A DNA stretch of 64,000 nucleotides from NCBI GenBank assembly GCA_947503775.1, contig CANNFE010000006.1, positions 182,508 through 246,507 on the forward strand, written 5' to 3'. How positions within the stretch are numbered: the first letter of the stretch is position 1; the number at the start of each line of letters is the position of its first letter. The DNA comes from an uncultured Paracoccaceae bacterium (GTDB taxonomy: Bacteria; Pseudomonadota; Alphaproteobacteria; Rhodobacterales; Rhodobacteraceae). The notes below the pieces were generated by a model. The model ran no database searches, had not been told where the DNA came from, and saw nothing but the letters and a program-made list of their open reading frames with translations. The position numbers were made by a program, and so were the translations under genes. Positions 1 to 10,521 of the stretch are shown here, in pieces.

Positions 1-1
1 C

Positions 2-217
2 CGGCTTTGGGACATTGCCCAGTCGCTGGAGGTGGACGTGTCGTTCTTTTTCGATGGGCTGGCCACGGCCAGCTGTCCTGACGAGACGGGAGACGCGCCG
101 ACCGATATCCTGATGGACAAAGAAGCGCTGGAGCTGGTGCGGTCGTATTACGCGATCCCCGAAAACCAGAGGCGGCAGCTCTTTGAGCTGGCGCGGGTTT
201 TGGGCCGGGCAGCCTGA
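2..217 (+). CDS. XRE-family transcriptional regulator, C-terminal part (5' truncated by window)
   Basis: Frame open from base 2: RLWDIAQSLEVDVSFFFDGL..., typical C-terminal end of an HTH-XRE protein. Confidence 0.6.
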   Translation, partial: RLWDIAQSLEVDVSFFFDGLATASCPDETGDAPTDILMDKEALELVRSYYAIPENQRRQLFELARVLGRAA

Positions 218-227
218 CGGTCCCTTC

Positions 228-1043
228 ATGACAGATCGCAACCGGCTTGAGGCGCGCGCCGATGCCGCAGAGCTTGTGGCGGTGGCCCATGCGCTGGCGG
301 ATGCGGCGCGGGTTCAGACCCTACGCCACTTTCGGGCGGCGGGGCTGGCGGCAGACAACAAGGAGGCGGCGGGCTTCGATCCCGTGACCGTCGCCGACCG
401 CGCCGCCGAAGATGCGATGCGCGCGATCCTGCGGGAACGGCGTCCCGAGGACGGCATTCTGGGCGAAGAGCGCGGGGCGCAGGCCGGATCGAGCGGTCTG
501 ACCTGGGTTCTGGATCCGATCGACGGCACGCGCGGCTATCTGGCGGGTACGCCGACCTGGGGCGTGCTGATCGCGCTTTCTGACGAGAGCGGGCCGATCT
601 ATGGGCTGATCGATCAGCCTTATATCGGCGAGCGGTTCGAGGGCGGCTCCGGTCAGGCGGTGCTGGCGGGCCCGCATGGCACCGGGCCGATTGCGGTGCG
701 CGCGCCGCGGCCCCTGAGCGAGGCGATCCTCTTCACGACTTTTCCGGAGGTCGGAACGGAGGAGGAGCGGGCTGCCTTCGGGCGCGTTGCGGCGCAGGTT
801 CAGCTGACCCGCTATGGGATGGATTGCTATGCCTATGCGCTTTTGGCGGCGGGGCAGATCGATCTGGTGATCGAGGCGGGGCTGAACGCCTATGACATTC
901 AGGCGCCCATCGCCGTGATCGAAGCGGCGGGGGGCGTTGTTTCCTCCTGGGAGGGCGGCGATGCGTCGGGCGGCGGGCGCGCGATTGCCGCGTCGTGTCC
1001 GCAGATCCTGGAGGCGGCGCGCGATCTGATCGGGCCCGACTGA
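228..1043 (+). CDS. Inositol monophosphatase family protein / histidinol-phosphatase-like
   Basis: DPIDGTRGYLAG metal-binding motif and ILGEERG; ATG at 228. Confidence 0.85.
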   Translation: MTDRNRLEARADAAELVAVAHALADAARVQTLRHFRAAGLAADNKEAAGFDPVTVADRAAEDAMRAILRERRPEDGILGEERGAQAGSSGLTWVLDPIDGTRGYLAGTPTWGVLIALSDESGPIYGLIDQPYIGERFEGGSGQAVLAGPHGTGPIAVRAPRPLSEAILFTTFPEVGTEEERAAFGRVAAQVQLTRYGMDCYAYALLAAGQIDLVIEAGLNAYDIQAPIAVIEAAGGVVSSWEGGDASGGGRAIAASCPQILEAARDLIGPD

Positions 1044-1224
1044 GGCCGGGCGCGGCGGGGGATCGCCGCCGGTTTCCGCCGGATCGGCGGAAAGATGATC
1101 GGTATCCTGTGCATTCTTGATAAAGTTGTGCGCGGCGCCTCATTTTTGATCGTCTTTTGCCACACCAGCGATGAAGTCTCGCGGCTCTGGTCGCGCAAGA
1201 CGTTCAAATTGGGACATAAGATCA

Positions 1225-1722
1225 ATGATCCGTATTTTCTGCATTCTGAGCCTGATGGCTGCCATTTCGTGTACACCGGTCGAGACGGTGGGGCGCGGTG
1301 CGTCGGGCACCGAAGTGACGGTGCTGGACCGGATCCCGGCCGCCTCGCCCGGATCGGCATCCTTTGCGGCGCGGTTTCAGACCTTCCGGTCGGCGCGGGG
1401 ACTGCCTGCCGTGCGCACCGACAGCCGTCTGACGGCCGCGGCCCGCAGGCATGCCGCCGATATGGCGCGCAACGGCTTTTTCGCGCATCGCGGAAGCGAC
1501 GGCACCAAGCCGAGCGACCGAGTGAAAAGAGCCGGGTTCAGCCCGTGCTATACGGCCGAGAACCTCGGGAAGGGATCGTTCAGCGAAGCGCAGATCTTTA
1601 GCGCCTGGGAGAATTCACCGAGCCATCGTCGGCTTATGCAGAACCGCCGTGTGACGCGCTATGGTCTGGCGCAAAACTCGGGGAACTGGGTTCTGGTCAT
1701 GGCGCAGCCGCAGCCCTGCTGA
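1225..1722 (+). CDS. CAP (SCP/PR1)-domain lipoprotein
   Basis: Lipobox-like MIRIFCILSLMAAISC; HAADMARNGFFAH and AENLGKG motifs typical of CAP domain. Confidence 0.8.
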   Translation: MIRIFCILSLMAAISCTPVETVGRGASGTEVTVLDRIPAASPGSASFAARFQTFRSARGLPAVRTDSRLTAAARRHAADMARNGFFAHRGSDGTKPSDRVKRAGFSPCYTAENLGKGSFSEAQIFSAWENSPSHRRLMQNRRVTRYGLAQNSGNWVLVMAQPQPC

Positions 1723-3004
1723 CCCGCCTACCCGCGACCCAGACGTCGCGGATGGCGCGGTCGTCGCCCATCATGAGCGTCGGAAAGAGCGCCTCCCAGA
1801 TGCTCTCGGCCCGATCGGTGCGCTGGGCGATAGCGGGCGTGGAGGCAAGATCGAGGATCGTGAGGTCCGCCTCGTAGCCTGGGGCGAGCGTTCCGATCCG
1901 GTCCTGAAGGTGCAGCGCCCGGGCGCCGCCTGCGGTGGCCAGCCAAAGAAGCTGCGCCGGATGAAGCGCAGTGCCTCGCAATTGCGCGATCTCGTAGGTC
2001 GCGGCCATGGTGCGCAGCATGGAAAAGGACGAGCCGCCGCCGGTATCGGTCGCAAGGCCGACGGGGATGCCGCGCGCCGAGAGACCTGCCAGATCGAAGA
2101 GGCCCGAGCCGATGAAGGTGTTCGAGGTCGGGCAATGGGCGATGGCCGCGCCGGTTTCGGTCAGGCGATCGATTTCTCGCGGCTCAAGGTGGATGGCGTG
2201 GCCATAGATCCCGCGCGCGCCCAAAAGGCCCGCCGCCTCGTAGGTGTCGAGGTAATCGCGGGCTTCGGGGAAGAGGTCCCGGACCCATGCGATCTCGTCG
2301 GTCTGTTCGCTGAGATGGGTTTGCATCAGGCAGGTCGGGTTGGCGGACCAGAGGGCGCCGAGCGCCTCGAGCTGCTCGCGGGTTGAGGTGGGTGAAAAGC
2401 GCGGCGTGATCGCATACTGCGCGCGACCCTTGCCATGCCAGCGCTCGATCAGGGCGAGGCTGTCGTCATGGGCCGATTGCGGCGTGTCCTGCAGGCCCGT
2501 CGGAGCGTTGCGGTCCATGCAGGTCTTGCCCGCGACGATGCGCATGTCGCGGCGGGCGGCCTCGGTAAAGAGAGCCTCGACGCTTTGCGGGTGGATCGTG
2601 CAGTAGCTGGCGAGCGTGGTCGTTCCGTTCTGAAGCGCAAGATCCAGCGTGAGGGCCGCGACGGCGCTGGCATAGGCGGGATCGCCGAACTTTATTTCCT
2701 CGGGGAAGGTATAGGTGTTGAGCCAGTCGATCAGGCGTTTGCCCCAGCTCGCGATAATGCGTGTCTGGGGATAGTGCATGTGGGCATCGACGAAGCCGGG
2801 AGAGATCAGAGCGTCGCCATAATCGGTGATCGTCGCCTGCGGATGCGCATCGCGCAGGTCCTTGGCAGAGCCGATGGCGGCAATCGTGCCGTTCTCGATC
2901 AGGAGCGCGCCGCGCGGATCGTGATGGGCGGCGGCTTCGGGCGGGGCCGCCATGGGCGTGTCCTCGAAGTGGAGGATCTGGCCGAGAAGGAGATGACTGG
3001 ACAT
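1697..3004 (-). CDS. guaD: Guanine deaminase
   Basis: Amidohydrolase motifs PGFVDAHMHYPQ, HCPTSNTFIGSGLF, TDTGGGSSFSMLRT. Confidence 0.9.
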   Translation of the reverse strand: MSSHLLLGQILHFEDTPMAAPPEAAAHHDPRGALLIENGTIAAIGSAKDLRDAHPQATITDYGDALISPGFVDAHMHYPQTRIIASWGKRLIDWLNTYTFPEEIKFGDPAYASAVAALTLDLALQNGTTTLASYCTIHPQSVEALFTEAARRDMRIVAGKTCMDRNAPTGLQDTPQSAHDDSLALIERWHGKGRAQYAITPRFSPTSTREQLEALGALWSANPTCLMQTHLSEQTDEIAWVRDLFPEARDYLDTYEAAGLLGARGIYGHAIHLEPREIDRLTETGAAIAHCPTSNTFIGSGLFDLAGLSARGIPVGLATDTGGGSSFSMLRTMAATYEIAQLRGTALHPAQLLWLATAGGARALHLQDRIGTLAPGYEADLTILDLASTPAIAQRTDRAESIWEALFPTLMMGDDRAIRDVWVAGRRVSRAAAAP

Positions 3005-3106
3005 GGCCGCACCCTAGGTCGGAGTTCAGGCGGGGTAAATCACATGCGGCTTGCCGGGGAGGCGGGTCTGCGTATGGTGCGCCGGGCGGCTTGAAGGAGA
3101 CCTTCG

Positions 3107-4486
3107 ATGACGGATGAGACGATCGAGATCGAGGGTGACGCCGACGGCTATGCCCTAGAGGCGAAAAAGGTTCAGAAGATCCTTTCCGCGGTCGATACCG
3201 GCGATGAGCAGCAGCTGGCGAGCCTGCTTGAGCCGCTGCACCCTGCCGATGTGGCCGACCTTCTTGAGCAGATCGAGGACAAGCCGCGCGCGGAGCTTCT
3301 GGATCTGTGGAAGAGCGGCTTTGACGGCGAGGTTCTGTCGGAGCTCAAGGAGAGCCTGCGCGAGGATGTGATCGATCAGCTCACGCCCGATGCGCTGGCC
3401 TCGGCGGTGCGCGATCTGGAAAGCGACGATGTCGTCGATCTGGTCGAGGATCTGGGCGACGAACAGCAGGAAGCGGTTCTCGATGCGCTCGGGACGATGG
3501 ACCGGCAGGCGGTCGAGACGGCGCTGGCCTGGCCGGAGGAAAGCGCCGGACGCCTGATGCAGGCCGAGACGGTGCGCGCGCCCGAGCATTGGACGGTGGG
3601 CGAGACGATCGACTATCTGCGCGGCGAGGAGGATCTGCCCGATCAGTTCTACCACGTGATCCTGATCGATCCGCGCATGAAACCTGTGGGTTATGTCACG
3701 CTGGGCCGTCTGTTGGGATCGCGCCGGGAGGTTCCGCTTCGCGATCTTGTGGAGGACAGCTTTCGGATCATTCCTGCGGTTCAGGACGAAGGCGAGGTGG
3801 CTTACGCCTTCAATCAGTATCACCTGATTTCCGCGCCGGTCGTGGATGACGATGGCCGTCTGGTGGGGGTCATCACCATCGATGACGCGATGGCGGTCCT
3901 TGATGAGGAGCATGAGGAGGACATTCTGCGTCTGGCCGGTGTGGGCGAGGGGTCGCTGACCGACCGGGTGATCAACACGACGCGCCAGAGGCTGCCCTGG
4001 CTGGCGGTGAATCTCGTGACGGCGATTCTGGCGAGCCTCGTGATCGCGCAATTCGAGATGGCGCTCCAGCAGATCGTGGCTTTGGCGGTGCTGATGCCGA
4101 TCGTCGCCTCGATGGGCGGGAATGCGGGGACGCAATCGCTGACCGTCGCGGTGCGCTCGATCGCGACCAAGGATCTGACCGGATCGAATGTGTGGCGCGT
4201 GATCCGGCGGGAGGTCGGGGTGGGGCTGGTTAACGGTGTGATCTTTGCCGTGATCATGGGCATCGTCGGGGTGATTTGGTTCGGCTCTCCGATGCTGGGC
4301 GTCGTGATCGCGCTTGCCATGGTGATCAACATGGTCGCCGCCGGGCTGGCCGGAACGGTGATCCCGGTGATCCTTGAAAAGCTGAGGGTCGATCCGGCTT
4401 TGGCCTCGGGGGCCTTCGTGACCACGGTGACGGATGTCGTTGGGTTCTTCGCGTTCCTCGGGTTGGCCGTGGTGATGCTGCTGTGA
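3107..4486 (+). CDS. mgtE: Magnesium transporter MgtE
   Basis: MgtE N domain, CBS domains, TM region with MPIVASMGGNAGTQSLTVAVR. Confidence 0.93.
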   Translation: MTDETIEIEGDADGYALEAKKVQKILSAVDTGDEQQLASLLEPLHPADVADLLEQIEDKPRAELLDLWKSGFDGEVLSELKESLREDVIDQLTPDALASAVRDLESDDVVDLVEDLGDEQQEAVLDALGTMDRQAVETALAWPEESAGRLMQAETVRAPEHWTVGETIDYLRGEEDLPDQFYHVILIDPRMKPVGYVTLGRLLGSRREVPLRDLVEDSFRIIPAVQDEGEVAYAFNQYHLISAPVVDDDGRLVGVITIDDAMAVLDEEHEEDILRLAGVGEGSLTDRVINTTRQRLPWLAVNLVTAILASLVIAQFEMALQQIVALAVLMPIVASMGGNAGTQSLTVAVRSIATKDLTGSNVWRVIRREVGVGLVNGVIFAVIMGIVGVIWFGSPMLGVVIALAMVINMVAAGLAGTVIPVILEKLRVDPALASGAFVTTVTDVVGFFAFLGLAVVMLL

Positions 4487-5025
4487 GCAAGGAGGCGATG
4501 CGCAAGGCGGCCTTTGCCCGGCGCAAGGCCGCGCATGAGGCGGCGCCCGTGGGCGCGGCGGGGCGGCTCTCCGAGCTTTTGGCGGGTCATCGGGGCGTTG
4601 CCGTCTCGGGCTATCTGCCGATCCGGACCGAGATTGACCCGGTGCCCGCGATGGCCGAAGCGGTCGCCTGGGGGCCGGTGGGTGTGCCCGTGATCGCAGG
4701 GGAGGCGCAGCCGCTGCAATTCCGCGCATGGTCGCCGGAGGGCGCCTTGGTGGAGGGGCCTTTCGGCGTGCCCGTGCCGCAAGAGGGCGACTGGATGAGG
4801 CCCGAGATCCTGATCGTACCGCTCCTGGCCTTTGACCGGACGGGCGCGCGGCTTGGCTATGGCGGAGGATACTATGACCGGACGCTGGCGGCTTTACGCG
4901 CGGATGGTGCCTGTCTGGCCGTGGGGTTCGCCTATGCGGCGCAGGAGGTGACCGCCGTGCCGACCGAGCCGACGGATGCGCCGCTCGATATGATCATAAC
5001 GGAGCGGGAGGTGATCGTTCCGTGA
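4483..5025 (+). CDS. 5-formyltetrahydrofolate cyclo-ligase
   Basis: LLAFDRTGARLGYGGGYYDRTLA motif; 4-bp overlap with mgtE. Confidence 0.9.
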   Translation: MSKEAMRKAAFARRKAAHEAAPVGAAGRLSELLAGHRGVAVSGYLPIRTEIDPVPAMAEAVAWGPVGVPVIAGEAQPLQFRAWSPEGALVEGPFGVPVPQEGDWMRPEILIVPLLAFDRTGARLGYGGGYYDRTLAALRADGACLAVGFAYAAQEVTAVPTEPTDAPLDMIITEREVIVP

Positions 5026-5113
5026 GCGCGACCCTCGTCCAAAGCGGCGCGGTTGGCGGACGCGCGTCGATCTGGCGCTTGTTTTCGCGGGCGCTGCCGC
5101 CTACGCCCCTCTG

Positions 5114-5926
5114 ATGAGATTGCTTTTCCTCGGAGACGTCATGGGCCGGTCCGGGCGGTCGGCCATCACCGGGCGACTTGCGGCGCTGCGGGAGCGGCTG
5201 CGGGCCGATTTCGTTGTCGTCAACGCAGAGAACGCGACCGGCGGGATGGGACTGAGCGCCGATCACGCCAAGCTGCTGCTGGAGGCGGGCGCCGATTGTC
5301 TGACGCTGGGCGATCATGCCTTCGATCAAAAGGACATGCTGTGTTTCATCGAAAGCGAGCCGCGGATCCTGCGCCCACTGAACTTTTCCAAGGTGGCGCC
5401 CGGGCGGGGCGCGCGCCTTTTCGAGGCGCGGGGCGGGCGCAAGGTTCTGGTGGCGCAGGTTCTGGGGCAGGTTTTCATGAAGCGGGCCTTTGACGATCCG
5501 TTCTCGGCGATCGATGCGGTTTTGCGCACTCATCCTCTGGGCGGGCAGGCGCAGGCGAGTCTGATCGACATGCATTGCGAGGCAACCTCGGAGAAAATGG
5601 CGATGGGGCATTTCTGCGATGGCAAGGCAAGCATGGTGGTTGGCACGCATACGCATGTGCCGACGGCGGATGCGATGATCCTGCCGGGCGGGACGGCCTA
5701 TCAGACGGATGCTGGCATGTGCGGCGACTATCGCTCGGTGATCGGGATGGAGCCGGCAGAGCCTTTGCGGCGGTTCGTCACCGGTATGAGCAAGGGGCGT
5801 TTCACGCCTGCCAATGGGGAGGCGACCTTGTCCGGCCTTCTGGCCGTCACTGACGACCGGACGGGCAAGGCGATCGAGGTTCACATGATCCGCGATGGCG
5901 GAGAATTGTCACCGGCGTCGGTCTGA
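5114..5926 (+). CDS. YmdB-family (TIGR00282-type) metallophosphoesterase
   Basis: MRLLFLGDVMGRSGR, NAENATGGMGL, VGTHTHVPTAD, DAGMCGDY motifs. Confidence 0.9.
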   Translation: MRLLFLGDVMGRSGRSAITGRLAALRERLRADFVVVNAENATGGMGLSADHAKLLLEAGADCLTLGDHAFDQKDMLCFIESEPRILRPLNFSKVAPGRGARLFEARGGRKVLVAQVLGQVFMKRAFDDPFSAIDAVLRTHPLGGQAQASLIDMHCEATSEKMAMGHFCDGKASMVVGTHTHVPTADAMILPGGTAYQTDAGMCGDYRSVIGMEPAEPLRRFVTGMSKGRFTPANGEATLSGLLAVTDDRTGKAIEVHMIRDGGELSPASV

Positions 5927-6003
5927 TGCGGATCTGCGCTGGACCTTGGCCCGACTGCGCGCGATTGTGGCGCGATTTTTCGATGAATGGCTGGTGACCG
6001 ACT

Positions 6004-7785
6004 GTGCTTGATCTTATTGGCCTGCCTCCGGCCGCCGAGCCTTATATCGCGCTTGGCGTTGTCGTCCTGATGTTTCTGCTCTTCCTGCGCGAGGTCTTTC
6101 CAGCGGAGGTGACCGCATTGAGCGGTGTGTCGCTGCTGCTGGTCTTCGGCATCCTGCCTTATGAAGACGCGTTGTCGATGCTGTCCAACCCGGCGCCCTG
6201 GACGATTGCGGCGATGTTCGTCGTCATGGGAGCGCTGGTGCGCACCGGATCGCTCGATGCGTTGACAAAGCTGGCGGACCGGCAGGTCAAGACACGGCCC
6301 AAACTGGCATTGGGCGGATTGCAGGCCTTTGTCGTGTCGTCCTCGGCCATCGTGTCGAATACACCTGTGGTTGTCGTGATGATCCCCATCTTTGTGCAGA
6401 TCGCGCGCACCTTGGGTCGGTCGGCCTCCAAGCTGCTGATCCCGCTGTCTTATGCGGCGATCATGGGCGGCACGCTCACCTTAATCGGCACATCGACGAA
6501 CCTGCTGGTCGACGGGGTTGCGCGTTCAAATGGGCTGGAGGCGTTCACCATCTTTGAGGTCACGCCGCTGGGTCTGATCGTCGTTGCTTGGGGGATGCTT
6601 TATCTTCGGTTCGTTGCGCCTTTTTTGCTACCCGATCGGGATAGCATGGCGAACCTGTTGTCAGACCGGTCAAAGATGCGGTTCTTCACCGAGGCAGTGA
6701 TCCCGCCGGACAGCAATCTGATTGGGCGCGAGGTCACGGGCGTGCAGCTTTTCAAGCGGGACGGGGTCCGTCTTGTCGACGTGGTTCGAGGCGACGCTTC
6801 ATTGCGGCGCAACCTCGAAGGGGTCGAGCTGGCTGTTGGCGACCGTGTGGTTCTGCGTACGGCGATGACAGAGCTTTTGAGCCTGCAAAACGACAAGTCA
6901 TTGCGGCGGGTCGATCAGGTGTCGGCGGTCGAAACCTCAACCGTGGAGGTTCTGATCACGCCTGGTTGCAAGATGGTCGGGCGTAAACTGGGCGATCTGC
7001 GTCTAAGGCGGCGATACGGCGTCTACACGCTGGCGGTCCATCGCCGGAACCAGAATATCGGGCTGCAGCTGGACGAGCTGACGGTCCGGGTGGGCGATAC
7101 GCTTTTGCTGGAAGGGGCGCCCGAAGATATTCAGAGGCTGGCCGCGGATATGGATCTGGTGGATGTCTCGCATCCTTCCGCCAAGGCCTTCCGCCGCACG
7201 CATGCACCATTGGCCATCGTGGCGATCCTCGGCATTGTGGCCTTGGCCGCCCTGGGCGTCGCGCCCATTCTGCTGCTGAGCATCGTGGCGGTGACCTTCG
7301 TTCTGGTGACGCGCTGCATCGACGCCGACGAGGCGTTCTCTTTCATCGATGGGCGGCTTCTGGTCCTGATCTTTGCAATGCTGGGCGTTGGGGCCGCCTT
7401 GCAGGCTTCCGGCGCGGTCGAACTGGTCGTGACTGCGGTTGCGCCGCTTCTGACGGGGTTGCCACCGTTCTTTGTGATCTGGGCAATCTACCTGCTGACA
7501 AGCGTGCTGACCGAGCTTGTATCGAACAACGCCGTCGCCGTTGTCGTCACGCCGATCGCTATCGGGCTGGCGACCGCGCTTGGATACGATCCACGTGCGC
7601 TGGTCGTGGCCGTGATGATGGCGGCTTCCGCAAGTTTCGCGACCCCGATCGGATATCAGACGAACATGCTGGTCTATGGCCCGGGAGGCTACAAGTTCAC
7701 CGATTTCCTGAAGGTCGGCGTGCCGCTGAACCTGAGTGTGGGTATTCTGGCTTCGGCGGCGATCCCGTTCATCTGGCCGCTTTAG
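6004..7785 (+). CDS. SLC13/DASS-family permease with TrkA-C domains
   Basis: GTG start; [24 protein letters not shown] and [13 protein letters not shown] motifs, two RCK_C-like segments. Confidence 0.88.
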   Translation: MLDLIGLPPAAEPYIALGVVVLMFLLFLREVFPAEVTALSGVSLLLVFGILPYEDALSMLSNPAPWTIAAMFVVMGALVRTGSLDALTKLADRQVKTRPKLALGGLQAFVVSSSAIVSNTPVVVVMIPIFVQIARTLGRSASKLLIPLSYAAIMGGTLTLIGTSTNLLVDGVARSNGLEAFTIFEVTPLGLIVVAWGMLYLRFVAPFLLPDRDSMANLLSDRSKMRFFTEAVIPPDSNLIGREVTGVQLFKRDGVRLVDVVRGDASLRRNLEGVELAVGDRVVLRTAMTELLSLQNDKSLRRVDQVSAVETSTVEVLITPGCKMVGRKLGDLRLRRRYGVYTLAVHRRNQNIGLQLDELTVRVGDTLLLEGAPEDIQRLAADMDLVDVSHPSAKAFRRTHAPLAIVAILGIVALAALGVAPILLLSIVAVTFVLVTRCIDADEAFSFIDGRLLVLIFAMLGVGAALQASGAVELVVTAVAPLLTGLPPFFVIWAIYLLTSVLTELVSNNAVAVVVTPIAIGLATALGYDPRALVVAVMMAASASFATPIGYQTNMLVYGPGGYKFTDFLKVGVPLNLSVGILASAAIPFIWPL

Positions 7786-7861
7786 GCGCCGCGCGGGATT
7801 GCCCTTGGGCGCCGCGCTGGCCTATAGACGGCTCCGCATCCGACACGACGAGGACCAACCG

Positions 7862-8602
7862 ATGGCAGGCCACTCCAAATGGGCGAATATCCAGCACCGC
7901 AAAGGGCGGCAGGACGCCGCGCGCTCGAAGCTCTTTTCGAAGCTGGCCAAGGAGATCACCGTGGCTGCCAAGATGGGCGATCCCGACCCGGACAAGAACC
8001 CGCGCCTGCGCCTTGCGGTAAAGGAAGCCAAGAGCCAGTCGGTCCCAAAGGACGTCATCGATCGGGCCATCAAGAAATCGCAAGGCGGCGATGCCGAGAA
8101 CTACGACGAGATCCGATATGAGGGGTATGGGCCCGGCGGAGTGGCTGTCATCGTCGAGGCGATGACCGACAACCGCAACCGGACTGCGTCGACCGTGCGC
8201 TCCACCTTTTCGAAGAACGGCGGCAATCTGGGAGAGACGGGATCGGTTGGGTTCATGTTCGAGCGCAAGGGGCAGGTGGTTTATCCCGCTGATGTCGGTG
8301 ATGCCGATACCGTCATGATGGCCGCGATCGAGGCCGGGGCGGAGGATGTCGAGAGCTCGGAGGAGGGGCATGTGATCCTCTGCGCCGATACCGATCTGAA
8401 CGATGTCTCCACCGCGCTTGAGGCGGAGCTGGGCGAAAGCGACAGCACCAAGCTGGTCTGGCAGCCGACGACGACGACCGAGCTGGACCTTGAGGGGATG
8501 GAAAAGCTGATGAAGCTGGTCGACGCGCTGGAAGATGACGACGACATCCAGTCCGTGACGACGAATTTCGAAGCCAGCGACGAGGTCATGGCGCAGCTTT
8601 AG
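7862..8602 (+). CDS. YebC/PmpR-family DNA-binding regulatory protein
   Basis: [32 protein letters not shown] signature. Confidence 0.95.
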   Translation: MAGHSKWANIQHRKGRQDAARSKLFSKLAKEITVAAKMGDPDPDKNPRLRLAVKEAKSQSVPKDVIDRAIKKSQGGDAENYDEIRYEGYGPGGVAVIVEAMTDNRNRTASTVRSTFSKNGGNLGETGSVGFMFERKGQVVYPADVGDADTVMMAAIEAGAEDVESSEEGHVILCADTDLNDVSTALEAELGESDSTKLVWQPTTTTELDLEGMEKLMKLVDALEDDDDIQSVTTNFEASDEVMAQL

Positions 8603-8644
8603 GCCGCGCCGGAACCTTTGCGTCGGGCCGCCTGTTCTTGCGGC

Positions 8645-9304
8645 ATGGACACGCATCGCCCCCAGACCCATGAAGATCGCCCGGCGCTGTTAATCGGGCT
8701 GGGGCTAGCGGGGCTGTTTGGGTCGCTTGCGCTGATCATCGGCACGCTGATCGGGCCGCTTTTTGTACCGAATTACGATTGGATCGCCGATACGATCAGC
8801 GACATGGCCGCAGGCGAAGGCGAGATCGTCATGGATGTGGCGCTGTATCTTTACGCGGCCAGTCTGATTGCCCTATCACTGGGGGCCGCGCATTTGCATC
8901 TGGGACAGTTCGGCTGGAGCGGGGGCATGCTGATCCTTGTCATTCTTGCGCTTGTCGTCACGCTGGTCGGGGTGCGCAACGAGTATGGCGATGGCGACAA
9001 CGAAGGGGTCGTGATCCACATGTATCTCGTCTACGCGATGGGCGTGCTTTATGCCGCCGGGCCCTGGATCATGGCGCAGGGGGCGGGGCGTATCTCGAAG
9101 GGATATCTTTGGGCGTTCCGGATCTCTGCCATTGCCTGGGCTGTTGCCGCACCGATCTTTTTCCTGCTGCCGACCTCGTATGATGGTCTTTGGGAGCGGG
9201 TTCTGGGTCTGATCACGATGGGATGGACCGTGCCTCTTGGCTGGCTTTTGCTACGGCAGGGGCTGGCCCGGGCCGAGGTGGGCGGGTTGCGTCGCCCGGC
9301 CTGA
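8645..9304 (+). CDS. DUF998-like membrane protein
   Basis: Multiple TM segments; NYDWIADTISDMA. Confidence 0.6.
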   Translation: MDTHRPQTHEDRPALLIGLGLAGLFGSLALIIGTLIGPLFVPNYDWIADTISDMAAGEGEIVMDVALYLYAASLIALSLGAAHLHLGQFGWSGGMLILVILALVVTLVGVRNEYGDGDNEGVVIHMYLVYAMGVLYAAGPWIMAQGAGRISKGYLWAFRISAIAWAVAAPIFFLLPTSYDGLWERVLGLITMGWTVPLGWLLLRQGLARAEVGGLRRPA

Positions 9305-9322
9305 CCTGTCACCGGAACAGGT

Positions 9323-10225
9323 ATGGCGCAGATGCAAGCAGATCAGCCCGTTCGAGGCATTTTCTGGATGGCCGTGACCGGGCTTCTTTTCGTCGGGGTC
9401 ACGGCCGTCGTCAAACATCTGGGCGATGCTGTTCCGCCCGCGCAGGCGGCGTTTTTGCGGTATGTTTTGGGGCTCGTCTTTCTTGTTCCGCTGATCGGGC
9501 GCTTGATCCGAGTGCGGCTGAATAGGCGTCAGGTCGGTCTTTTCGCGCTACGCGGGGCAGCCCATACCGGGGCGGTGATCCTATGGTTCTTTGCGATGAC
9601 GCAGATCCCGATCGCCGAGGTGACGGCGATGAATTATCTTTCGCCGGTCTATGTGACGCTTGGCGCGGCCCTGTTTCTGGGCGAGCGTTTGCAGATGCGG
9701 CGGATCCTTGCAGTGATCGTGGCGCTGATCGGCGCGCTGATCATCCTGCGACCCGGAATGCGGGAGATCGAGATGGGGCATATTGCGATGCTGTTCACCG
9801 CCATCCTCTTTGCGGCAGGCTATCTGATTGCAAAGCAGATGTCGTCCCAGATCGAGGCCAGCGTGATCGTCGCGATGCTGTCGATCACGGTGACGATCGG
9901 GTTGGCTCCGTTCGCCTGGGCGGTCTGGGTGCCGGTGGACGGGATCGCCCTGGCGTGGCTCTTTCTGGTGGCCTGCCTTGCCACCGCCGGACATACGACC
10001 ATGACGCTCGCCTTTGCCGCCGCCCCGGTGAGCGTCACGCAGCCGGTGACGTTCCTTCAGCTGATCTGGGCGACCCTTCTGGGCGCCTTCGTCTTTGCCG
10101 AGGCGATGGACCTGTGGGTTCTGATCGGCGGCGGGGTCATCATGGGATCGGTGAGCGTGCTGGCCTGGCGCGAGGCGCTGGCGCGGGGCCGGGCGGCGGC
10201 GGTGGCCGCCCCGCTGCCGCGATGA
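9323..10225 (+). CDS. DMT-family (EamA) transporter
   Basis: Two EamA repeats; FFAMTQIPIAEVTAMNYLSPVYVTLGAALFLGER. Confidence 0.88.
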   Translation: MAQMQADQPVRGIFWMAVTGLLFVGVTAVVKHLGDAVPPAQAAFLRYVLGLVFLVPLIGRLIRVRLNRRQVGLFALRGAAHTGAVILWFFAMTQIPIAEVTAMNYLSPVYVTLGAALFLGERLQMRRILAVIVALIGALIILRPGMREIEMGHIAMLFTAILFAAGYLIAKQMSSQIEASVIVAMLSITVTIGLAPFAWAVWVPVDGIALAWLFLVACLATAGHTTMTLAFAAAPVSVTQPVTFLQLIWATLLGAFVFAEAMDLWVLIGGGVIMGSVSVLAWREALARGRAAAVAAPLPR

Positions 10226-10521
10226 CAAGGCGCTCGGCGCTCGAGGCGCAGTGGCTGACGCTGACGCGAGAGACGCTGCCGGCGGCGGCGACGCGGGATT
10301 GGCCGGTTCGGTTCGATCATTGCTTTCAGCGCATCTTGCTCGATGCGGCCTGCGGGGGCGTCTGGTACGATCATATCGCCAAACGTCCGGCCTATGCGCA
10401 TGCCCCCGATGAGGTTCTGACGGCTGCGATCGCGCTTGGCCGGGCCGTGCTGGCAGGAGAGGCGGATCTGGTGGCGCTGAACCGTCAGAGCCTTGTCTGG
10501 CGCGGCAAGGCGATCCGGTAG
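10222..10521 (+). CDS. Conserved hypothetical protein
   Basis: ATG overlaps stop of upstream gene; 99 aa; convergent 3' overlap with pccR. Confidence 0.65.
   Translation: MTRRSALEAQWLTLTRETLPAAATRDWPVRFDHCFQRILLDAACGGVWYDHIAKRPAYAHAPDEVLTAAIALGRAVLAGEADLVALNRQSLVWRGKAIR

Noticed and set aside
3155-4729. Long antisense ORF opposite mgtE (524 aa)
   Set aside because: High-GC shadow ORF; composition biased to R/H/P/D and no domain-like pattern; mgtE is convincing on the other strand.
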